This document shows, in pieces, positions 1 through 5,055 of a stretch of DNA of 7,243 nt (within the stretch, counting starts at the first letter, position 1; each line of letters starts with the position of its first letter). The position numbers and the translations under genes are program-made. Source of the DNA: Spirochaetia bacterium (GTDB lineage: Bacteria; Spirochaetota; UBA4802; UBA5550); contig JAITPE010000007.1 in the NCBI GenBank assembly GCA_031289575.1, forward strand, positions 1-7,243, given 5' to 3'. The notes under the pieces are model-generated. The model had not been told where the DNA came from. It saw only the letters and a program-made list of their open reading frames with translations, and ran no database searches.

Positions 1-548
1 CCGGAAACATGAGCCTTACGACGCCTGTTTTTATAAGCTGGGGCGGCATCCTCGGCGGGGTAAGCGCCGCGCTCATCTCGGCAAAGGTATGGAAAATACC
101 TTTGCCGGATTTCGCCGACTTGTGCGCGCCGGCCTACCTCACAGGAATCGGCATCGGAAGAATCGGCTGCTATCTCGGCGGCGGCTGATTCGGAGTACAT
201 ACCGATTCGGCGATAGGGGTTGTTTTCTCAAACATGGCTGTTCCGGCCGGCGCGGCAATCCAGCCGGTAGTTCCGGTACAACTCATAAGTTTTGCCTATC
301 TCGCGGGGGGCGGCGCCGTGTTCGGAGCGCTTTATTTAAAGAACGCGCCCGCAGGCGGACGGCTCTTCGCTTTCTCGGCTCTTTTTTATTCAACGGGCAG
401 GTTTATCATAGAATTTTGGCGCGATGATTACAGGGTTTTCTTTGCCGGGCTCTCGGACGGGCAGTTTTTTTCACTGTGCTTTTTTGCGGCGGGATGCATA
501 ATTTTATTCAGAACACGTAAAAACGCTAAAGTTAATTCTTCCGGGTAA
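1..548 (+). CDS. lgt: Lgt-family protein (prolipoprotein diacylglyceryl transferase-like), candidate selenoprotein, 5' end outside window
   Basis: Integral membrane enzyme family; Lgt moves diacylglyceryl from phosphatidylglycerol to the lipobox Cys of prolipoproteins. The frame starting at base 3 reads 181 codons to TAA at 546-548, with one in-frame TGA at 186-188 (visible codon 62). Family landmarks lie in order on both sides of it: ISWGGILGG (visible 11-19), IGRIGCYLGGG then TGA then FGVHTD (51-68), PVQL, and TGRFIIEFWRDD near the C-terminus. The usual motif in one branch is GRxGCFLAGCCYG, so TGA replaces the second Cys of the CC pair with no length change. I therefore read it as selenocysteine. 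Arg53 and the late Arg/Glu pair match residues essential in E. coli Lgt, but the position of the important His is Trp13. It may be a paralogue with another job. Translation starting at the Met at 234 would give only a fragment. A nonsense pseudogene is the main alternative. Confidence 0.85.
78..108 (+). repeat. 12-bp perfect inverted repeat with 5-base loop inside lgt-like gene
   Basis: The arm CGGCAAAGGTAT (79-90) and its exact reverse complement ATACCTTTGCCG (96-107) flank the loop GGAAA (91-95). A U-G wobble at 78/108 could extend the stem in RNA. It lies in codons for the stretch SAKVWKIPLPD and ends about 80 bases before the TGA. No poly-T follows, so it is not a standard terminator. Function unknown. 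Confidence 0.7.
186..188 (+). other. In-frame UGA, probable selenocysteine codon
   Basis: TGA lies in frame between GRIGCYLGGG and FGVHTD, at the column that is Cys in GCCYG-type Lgt proteins. Upstream and downstream segments align to the family without a shift or gap. Cys/TGA exchange at one conserved column is the classic mark of a selenoprotein. rnfD, rnfG and thyX in this window end with TGA, so general TGA recoding is unlikely. A simple TGC-to-TGA mutation or sequencing error remains possible. Confidence 0.75.
193..229 (+). promoter_or_regulatory. Candidate bacterial SECIS element
   Basis: A stem-loop begins 4 bases after the TGA. Pairs that I can trace are GAG 193-195 with CTC 227-229, ACA 197-199 with TGT 221-223, a bulged U at 200, and ACC 201-203 with GGT 218-220. 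The inner AT 205-206 pairs with AT 213-214, leaving apical loop UCGGCG at 207-212. The loop starts 18 nt after the UGA, within the roughly 16-37 nt usual for bacterial SECIS, and it contains GG. Bulged U and loop G are features known from the E. coli fdhF element. Folded by hand, so details are tentative. Confidence 0.55.
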
Positions 549-583
549 CGATATTATATGTATCATTTTACACTAACTTCCTT

Positions 584-614
584 GCCCAGATGAAATACTC
601 TGCGGCTTTTTTTT
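584..614 (+). terminator. Rho-independent terminator after lgt-like gene
   Basis: GCCCAGA (584-590) pairs with TCTG plus GGC (599-606, C603 bulged) across the 8-base loop TGAAATAC. Eight T residues follow at 607-614. The site is 36 bases after the stop codon of the lgt-like gene, as expected for the end of that transcript. Confidence 0.6.
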
Positions 615-627
615 ACCTATTTTTTTC

Positions 628-657
628 TTGACTCCAGAAGGAGAAAAAAGATATATA
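628..657 (+). promoter_or_regulatory. Possible sigma70-type promoter for the Trm112-like gene
   Basis: TTGACT at 628-633 resembles a -35 box, and TATATA at 652-657 (18-base spacer) or ATATAT at 651-656 (17 bases) resembles a -10 box. It follows the terminator of the previous gene directly. The predicted transcript start would leave only about 10 bases before the ATG at 674, just enough for the GAGG at 665-668, so the call is weak. Confidence 0.3.
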
Positions 658-673
658 TCAATTTGAGGTTGAT

Positions 674-853
674 ATGGTAGACACAAAGCTCCTTGAGATT
701 ATAGCTTGTCCGGCCTGCAGGGGCGATCTTGAGTATGACGCCAGAAATGAGAAACTGACATGCATCGAATGTGCCGCGGTTTATCCCGTCATGGACGGGA
801 TTCCGGTAATGCTTATAGATGAAGCCGAAACCGATAAACTCATTGACAAATAA
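674..853 (+). CDS. Trm112-family (UPF0434/YcaR-like) small zinc-ribbon protein
   Basis: A 59-residue protein, start to TAA, opening MVDTKLLEIIACPACRG. Two Cys pairs, CPAC (C12, C15) and CIEC (C30, C33), form the expected zinc-ribbon knuckles. They are followed by the family hallmark YPVMDGIPVML (37-47). In eukaryotes and archaea Trm112 activates methyltransferases; bacterial homologues are short, often sit beside lipid A or cell-envelope genes, and their partner is usually unknown. Start support: ATG with GAGG at 665-668, five bases upstream. The length fits bacterial members (about 55-70 residues). It is preceded by a terminator and followed after 59 bases by the PpiD-like gene, possibly in one transcript. 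Family assignment is firm; the cellular role is inferred only. Confidence 0.9.
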   Translation: MVDTKLLEIIACPACRGDLEYDARNEKLTCIECAAVYPVMDGIPVMLIDEAETDKLIDK

Positions 854-912
854 ATCCCAAATACGCTATAGGTACTTATTGCGCCGGAAATTCATTTTTA
901 ATAAGGTAAATA

Positions 913-2034
913 ATGTTTGATTCAAAATCACCAGTGGTGAAGTTTGCCGGATACTTTGTCATAGGCCTTTTTTTACTTGTGATCATAATATCATTCGGGA
1001 TGCCGGATGTTTGCGCCCCTTCTGGGCTTACCTCTGCGGTAGTCGCGTCCGTAAATGGAAAAAAATTGGACTATATTGATTTTGCCAGATTCAAAGAACA
1101 GTTCCCTTCGGCTAAGGACGGAAAAATGGATTCGATGCTCCTTGACAGATTCATTGTTCAGGAACTTCTTTGGCAGTATACTCAAAAGCTTGGAATAACC
1201 TCGTCCGATGACCGGATCGCCAAGGCGCTCCGGAATCTCTTCACGGATCCGTCTACAGGCAGGTACAGTCAGGATACGCTCAAAAAATATATGCAGAACT
1301 ATCAGTTGACATTCCCAAAATTTGAAGCCCTTCTAAGGCGGGATATCGCCATAAACGACTTCAATTCCTCTATCTATGCCGGAACATCGGTCTCAAAAAA
1401 CGATGCCGCTGAGGAATACCTGTGCCGCAATTCAAAAATACAAATAAGCTATATATTCCTCTCTAAGCAGGATATATTAAAACGCTACTCCGAACGCATC
1501 ACCGTAACCGATGAAGAAATAAACAATGAGATGAAGAACAATCCAGGTGAAGTGAAAGACCCGCAGACCGACAGGGAGCGCATAAAAGAAAAACTCGCCG
1601 GGAAAAAATCATCGGCCATAGAAGATGAACTCGCCGGGAAAATAAACGCCGCGGCATCGGCAGGCAGGAGTTTTGCGGAAACAGCGGCAATGCTTCAGGG
1701 AACAGCAGGGACATCAGCCGTTTTTACCCCCGGGGACCCGCTTCGGGAACAGGGAAGCGGGAAATCGCTGTCCCTTCTTGAAAACTCAAAAATTTTCAGA
1801 GAAAGCTGCATGAGTATTAAACCCGGAGCGTCGTCGGAACTCATACGCACATCCGGAGGGCTATATGTGTTCACTCCGACGCTTAAACAATCAGGCGGCG
1901 GCAATCCCGCCGAGGCCGAGCTAAAAAACATAGCCGGAGAAATGCAAAGGGACAGGGCTAATTTCTTTATGAACAGCATAATATTGAGATTCAATGAAGA
2001 ATCAAAAATTATAAAAAATTTAAAAGACAATTAG
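913..2034 (+). CDS. PpiD/SurA-like membrane-anchored periplasmic chaperone lacking a recognisable parvulin domain
   Basis: 373 residues. A short cytoplasmic N-terminus is followed by one membrane segment (about 12-29) and then a periplasmic part. VASVNGKKLDYIDFARF (44-60) is the usual start of the SurA/PpiD N-terminal chaperone domain, which runs to about 165. IQISYIFLSKQDI (176-188) and ITVTDEEINNEM (196-207) match the stretch that normally leads into the parvulin domain. Instead the chain goes straight to an RERIKEKLAGKK helix (221-232) and the PpiD-like C-terminal part with FRESCMSIKPGASSEL (295-310) and GGLYVF (315-320). The HILV, GGDLGWF and GFHII-type parvulin motifs are not visible. 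E. coli PpiD has 623 residues, so this is a short form. It probably helps fold secreted proteins at the membrane without isomerase activity. TAAGG at 901-905 upstream of ATG 913 gives a plausible start. Confidence 0.8.
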   Translation: MFDSKSPVVKFAGYFVIGLFLLVIIISFGMPDVCAPSGLTSAVVASVNGKKLDYIDFARFKEQFPSAKDGKMDSMLLDRFIVQELLWQYTQKLGITSSDDRIAKALRNLFTDPSTGRYSQDTLKKYMQNYQLTFPKFEALLRRDIAINDFNSSIYAGTSVSKNDAAEEYLCRNSKIQISYIFLSKQDILKRYSERITVTDEEINNEMKNNPGEVKDPQTDRERIKEKLAGKKSSAIEDELAGKINAAASAGRSFAETAAMLQGTAGTSAVFTPGDPLREQGSGKSLSLLENSKIFRESCMSIKPGASSELIRTSGGLYVFTPTLKQSGGGNPAEAELKNIAGEMQRDRANFFMNSIILRFNEESKIIKNLKDN

Positions 2035-2078
2035 ATATAGCCGAAGATATAGTATATGAATGGGGGAAATAGTCATCT

Positions 2079-2543
2079 ATGAATTTGAACGCAGAGTACA
2101 TCAATCCGTTTCTGGAAGCCTCGAGTATTGTTTTTAAGTCAATACTGAATGTTGATTTAAGAAGGGGGAAGCTCGTAATAAAACCTAGCCCCAATCCCTC
2201 AATGGAAATAGCCATGATCATAGGAATCGTCGGCGGCATTACAGGCGAGATTGTTTACAGCATGGAATTTAACATGGTAAAGAAGATCGCGAATGTTCTT
2301 GTACCTGGGCTTACCGAAGACCAAATAAAGACCGAATATGTGGATATAATGGGTGAAATAGCCAATATGATAACCGGTAATGCCATGAATCTGTTCGCCT
2401 CTACCGATAAAATTATAGATATAACAACACCGACCGTTATCAATACAAAAGTCACCCCCTACTCTCCGCAGCAGCGCACATCGCTCGGAATGACTTTATA
2501 CAGCCCAATGGGTCAATTAGAGCTCAATATAGCGCTCTCATAA
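2079..2543 (+). CDS. cheX: CheX-like CheY-P phosphatase (CheC/CheX/FliY family)
   Basis: 154 residues, cytoplasmic, no membrane segment. The opening MNLNAEYINPFLEAS is typical of CheX. The key helix reads GEIANMITGNAMN (92-104), giving the ExxN catalytic pair as E93 and N96; in Thermotoga CheX the same pair dephosphorylates CheY-P. CheX carries one such helix, while CheC has two, and only one is clear here. The role would be signal termination in chemotaxis or a related two-component pathway. No other chemotaxis gene is nearby, so it is an orphan in this window. GGGGGAA at 2062-2068 upstream of the ATG supports the start. The gene converges with thyX and shares its last 6 bases with it. Confidence 0.85.
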   Translation: MNLNAEYINPFLEASSIVFKSILNVDLRRGKLVIKPSPNPSMEIAMIIGIVGGITGEIVYSMEFNMVKKIANVLVPGLTEDQIKTEYVDIMGEIANMITGNAMNLFASTDKIIDITTPTVINTKVTPYSPQQRTSLGMTLYSPMGQLELNIALS

Positions 2544-3167
2544 AGCTGCTGTAAAATCGCTCTCATCTATCACGAAATCCCCGAATACAGACGGGGCCTC
2601 TTTTTGCATTATCTTAAGCATCTCAAAGCAGACCATTCTGATTTCCCACTGAGCCGCCTTTTCAAGGCGCAGTGAGAATATATGGCGCAGTTCCCTGAAA
2701 TTTGCCGAAAAAACCATCCGGCTTTCAAGCGCGTTGGGCAGAATAAAACGCGCGTCCTCCTTAAGGATTCCTTTTTCCCGAAGGATGCCGTATGTTTTGC
2801 GCGCCGTTTCCATATAGTCTCTATAAACCGCCGCGGCCTCCGGGTCGGAGGCAACCGAGGGCGGAACTATATAGTTGAATTCGGACTCGGAGACATAGCG
2901 CTGTGACTGCTGCGAGAAACTGGCAATACGGTGGCGCACAAACTGATGCGTAAATGACCTGGAGGCCCCTTTGATAGCAAAAGACGCGGAGGCATGCTCC
3001 AGAATGCTCTCATGGCCGCGCCTGACTGCCGCTTTTATAAAGTTGTCGGAGCTGTCCCTGGTTATTCTCGAAAGAGAGAGGTAACATGTGCGGCCGGCCT
3101 CTTCGATGAGCTTTTCGCCGTTAGGCGTAATGGATAAAAGGCTTACCACGGGGCGGACTATTTCCAT
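2538..3167 (-). CDS. thyX: Flavin-dependent thymidylate synthase ThyX
   Basis: 209 residues. ThyX methylates dUMP to dTMP using methylenetetrahydrofolate, FAD and NADPH, replacing ThyA. The ThyX signature RHRxxxxxxxS is present as RHRIASFSQQSQRY (R78, H79, R80, S88), with the preceding SFTHQFV (71-77). GHESILEHASASF (51-63) is the conserved early helix, and the C-terminal part with LPNALESRMVFSANFRELRHIF-type residues is also family-typical. Full length compared with usual ThyX (about 210-250). The start ATG is one base after the rnfA stop (TAA-C-ATG), with AAGG inside the rnfA end, so it is probably translationally coupled to the rnf operon. Ends with TGA. Product assignment is very firm. 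Confidence 0.97.
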   Translation of the reverse strand: MEIVRPVVSLLSITPNGEKLIEEAGRTCYLSLSRITRDSSDNFIKAAVRRGHESILEHASASFAIKGASRSFTHQFVRHRIASFSQQSQRYVSESEFNYIVPPSVASDPEAAAVYRDYMETARKTYGILREKGILKEDARFILPNALESRMVFSANFRELRHIFSLRLEKAAQWEIRMVCFEMLKIMQKEAPSVFGDFVIDESDFTAAL

Positions 3168-3168
3168 G

Positions 3169-3768
3169 TTAAACCTTCATGCCGGAAAAACCGAGGAAGG
3201 CTAACGCGAGAAGTCCGGCTGTAATAAATGTTATGGGCAGGCCCTTTATGTTTTCGGGCATATCCGCTGTTTCAAGGCGCTCCCTTATGCCGGCCATCAA
3301 AAGCAGCGCCAGAGTAAAGCCCACCCCTCCGCCGAAACCCTGAACAATAGACTTGAGAAGACCAAGCTCCGCGGTCACAAAGCCGGAATTTATATTCAGC
3401 AGAGCAACCCCCAGAATCGCGCAATTTGTGGTTATCAGCGGCAGGAATATTCCAAGCGATTGATAGAGCGCGGGCGAAAGCTTTTCTATTATCATTTCAA
3501 CAAGCTGCACAAGAGCGGCAATTATAAGAATAAAGGACACTGTGCGCAGGTAAACTATATCGTTTGGGAGAAGAATGTACTTATACAACAGAAATGTAAA
3601 AAATGACGCCAAAGACATCACAAATATTACGGCAAGCCCCATACCAAGCGCCGAATCCAATTTTTTTGAAACGCCAAGGAACGGGCAAAGGCCGAGAATC
3701 TGCGAAAGAACATAGTTGTTTATAAAAATGGTACTTATGAGTATGCCGAAAAGAATTTTAAGTTCCAT
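3169..3768 (-). CDS. rnfA: Rnf complex membrane subunit RnfA
   Basis: 199 residues, six predicted membrane helices. RnfA and RnfE (relatives of NqrE and NqrD) form an inverted pair in the membrane core that carries electrons through an intramembrane iron-sulfur cluster. The start reads FINNYVLSQILGLCPFLGVS, with C28 in the first half repeat, and LPLITTNCAILGVALL places C116 in the second. These are the two expected cluster ligands. GFGGGVGFTLALLLMAGIRERLE is the conserved late segment, ending FLGFSGMKV. This protein differs from RnfE by FINNYVL, typical of RnfA. It lies 18 bases after rnfE and one base before thyX. Length is normal (about 190-200). Confidence 0.95.
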   Translation of the reverse strand: MELKILFGILISTIFINNYVLSQILGLCPFLGVSKKLDSALGMGLAVIFVMSLASFFTFLLYKYILLPNDIVYLRTVSFILIIAALVQLVEMIIEKLSPALYQSLGIFLPLITTNCAILGVALLNINSGFVTAELGLLKSIVQGFGGGVGFTLALLLMAGIRERLETADMPENIKGLPITFITAGLLALAFLGFSGMKV

Positions 3769-3770
3769 GT

Positions 3771-3798
3771 TATTTCCTATTTTTTCCTATTTTTTCCT
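3771..3798 (-). repeat. Tandem AGGAAAAAAT repeat at the rnfE-rnfA junction
   Basis: Read on the - strand, AGGAAAAAAT occurs twice in a row and is followed by a partial third copy AGGAAATAAC just before the rnfA ATG (complement 3766-3768). The first copy encodes the RKK end of RnfE and its T begins the TAG stop; the last AGGA is the likely ribosome binding site of rnfA. The period is 10 bases. It may be slippage-prone and adjust RnfA output. Confidence 0.6.
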
Positions 3799-4377
3799 TG
3801 AGTTTATTTTATTCATGCCCCAGAGCATGAGTCCCAAGGTGAAGAAGGCGCCCGGAGCGATTATCATGGCCGATGATGGTTCCATGCCCGGAATTATGGT
3901 AAAGCCGAAGAGCTTATTGGCTCCAAGGGACTCCCTTACAAAGGCGAGCACAAACAAGGTAAGGGCGAATCCTATAGCCATGCCGAGCGCGTCGAGTATT
4001 GAGGCCAAAACGCCGTTCTTAGACGCGAACTCTTCGGCCCTTCCCAAAATAATGCAGTTCACCACAATTAGAGGTATAAATATTCCAAGCGACTTATAGA
4101 CGGCAGGCTGAAAGGCGTTCAGCAAAAGTTCAACTATTGTTACAAATGTAGCTATAACGGTAATGAATATTGGAATGCGCACATGAGAAGGAACAATTTT
4201 TTTTATGAGCGATATTACAATGTTCGAACACGTCAGGACAAAGGCCGCGGCAATTGACATCCAGAAGGCGTTGGATACCGATGTTGTAACAGCCAATGTC
4301 GGGCACAGGCCGATTCCCAGAACAAGAATCGGATTCTTCTTCCAGATTCCTTTTGTAAATTCGGACAGGTAGTTCAT
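3787..4377 (-). CDS. rnfE: Rnf complex membrane subunit RnfE
   Basis: 196 residues with about six membrane helices, homologous to NqrD. The first residues, MNYLSEFTKGIWKKNPILV, and GLCPTLAVTTSV with C25 are typical of RnfE. IPLIVVNCIILGRAEEFAS supplies C108. C25 and C108 are the expected ligands, shared with RnfA, of the [2Fe-2S] cluster in the membrane. GMAIGFALTLFVLAFVRESLG is the conserved late segment. The start ATG overlaps the rnfG stop as ATGA, and GGGAGG lies upstream, so the two genes are translationally coupled. The C-terminus ends in a basic SRKK whose codons form part of the tandem repeat before rnfA. Length is normal (about 195-230). Confidence 0.95.
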   Translation of the reverse strand: MNYLSEFTKGIWKKNPILVLGIGLCPTLAVTTSVSNAFWMSIAAAFVLTCSNIVISLIKKIVPSHVRIPIFITVIATFVTIVELLLNAFQPAVYKSLGIFIPLIVVNCIILGRAEEFASKNGVLASILDALGMAIGFALTLFVLAFVRESLGANKLFGFTIIPGMEPSSAMIIAPGAFFTLGLMLWGMNKINSRKK

Positions 4378-5054
4378 TGAGCCGCCTCCCGTCCGAGAAC
4401 ATAACGCAGGCGTTCATAGCCCTTTTCTATACCGGCAATAACAGCGCGTCCCGTTATTGTAGCTCCGGTGATGGCCGTTATGGCGTTTTTTTCTAACAGC
4501 GCTTGTTCCTTTGCCGGCGTCCAGTCGCCGGCCTTCTCTATTTTTATTTTTTCACCCGCGGAAAGGCCGGCGAATTGCCGCTGAAACCATGGATGGGTTT
4601 TTTCCTCTTTGAGTTTGCCCGAGAGTATCTTTCCTATATCCCATATTGTGCGGCTGCTCGCTATTTCGGCGGCCCGGGCTCCAAGTCCGGGCGTCTCACT
4701 TTGTTCAATTATGTATATTCCGAGAATTTTCCCTTCGGAGTCAACGCCCACCATGGACTTGACATCGCCGCTGTAACCGGGACTCGATGTTATAAAGGCG
4801 TAGGCCTTTACTGCCGCGTCATCAACGTTTTTTTCGCCCTCCCAATACCGGAAGGCGTTGTCTCCGCTGCCGTCTGTTTTTTCATTGCCGGCCGCAAATC
4901 CGGGCAAAACGACAGAGAGAGCTTCCCTCTCTCTGTCGGCTGTCTGCCTTGCTATGGCCGGCGCTGTGATTTTATTTACATGAGAGAGGGCAAAGGCCGC
5001 GACGAAAGCGGTCACAGTGAGTATTAAAGAAGGTTTTATTATACCTGCGGACAT
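4374..5054 (-). CDS. rnfG: Rnf complex FMN-binding subunit RnfG
   Basis: 226 residues. One N-terminal membrane helix (about 8-24) anchors an extracytoplasmic FMN domain. SPGYSGDVKSMVGVD (91-105), GKILGIYIIEQSETPGLGA (108-126) and HPWFQRQF (164-171 region) are typical. The attachment motif AITGATIT (194-201) gives T199 as the likely covalent FMN site, loaded by the flavin transferase ApbE, which is not in this window. The Asp usually three residues before the TGAT core is Thr (T193) here. A GGGAGGG ribosome binding site precedes the ATG, one base after the rnfD stop, and the end overlaps rnfE as ATGA. A strong 12-bp hairpin lies within codons 40-49. Length is normal (about 200-230). Confidence 0.93.
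   Translation of the reverse strand: MSAGIIKPSLILTVTAFVAAFALSHVNKITAPAIARQTADREREALSVVLPGFAAGNEKTDGSGDNAFRYWEGEKNVDDAAVKAYAFITSSPGYSGDVKSMVGVDSEGKILGIYIIEQSETPGLGARAAEIASSRTIWDIGKILSGKLKEEKTHPWFQRQFAGLSAGEKIKIEKAGDWTPAKEQALLEKNAITAITGATITGRAVIAGIEKGYERLRYVLGREAAQ
4910..4938 (-). repeat. 12-bp perfect inverted repeat with 5-base loop inside rnfG
   Basis: On the + strand CGACAGAGAGAG (4910-4921) and CTCTCTCTGTCG (4927-4938) pair perfectly around CTTCC. In the rnfG mRNA sense the hairpin is followed by TTTT, giving the outline of a weak intrinsic terminator or attenuator about 39 codons into the gene. The codons encode DREREALSVV, so the hairpin is compatible with an ordinary coiled segment. 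Function unknown. Confidence 0.75.
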
Positions 5055-5055
5055 A

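Noticed and set aside
186..188. Alternative genetic code reading TGA as Trp or Gly
   Set aside because: rnfD, rnfG and thyX all end with TGA at the expected protein ends, and Trp is written TGG throughout.
89..427. Overlapping 112-residue frame, rich in Arg
   Set aside because: Composition is that of a shifted frame of the Lgt-like gene; no recognisable domain.
234..548. A separate 104-residue gene starting at ATG 234
   Set aside because: It is only the tail of the Lgt-family frame; homology continues upstream through the TGA and no good ribosome binding site precedes 234.
783..801. 8-bp inverted repeat with ATG loop in the Trm112-like gene
   Set aside because: It arises from codons of the conserved YPVMDGIP motif and is short; no T-run follows.
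1593..1642. 14-base direct repeat ACTCGCCGGGAAAA, two copies 36 bases apart
   Set aside because: In frame, encodes similar LAGK segments in a helical, low-complexity part; likely small internal duplication or codon coincidence.
1737..1761. 8-bp perfect inverted repeat CCCGCTTC/GAAGCGGG inside the PpiD-like gene
   Set aside because: Short stem with a 9-base loop and no T-run; close to what chance allows in this length.
2033..2052. AGATATAG repeated with a 12-base period before cheX
   Set aside because: Only two copies of an AT-rich octamer; could be promoter-like but no supporting -35 element was found.
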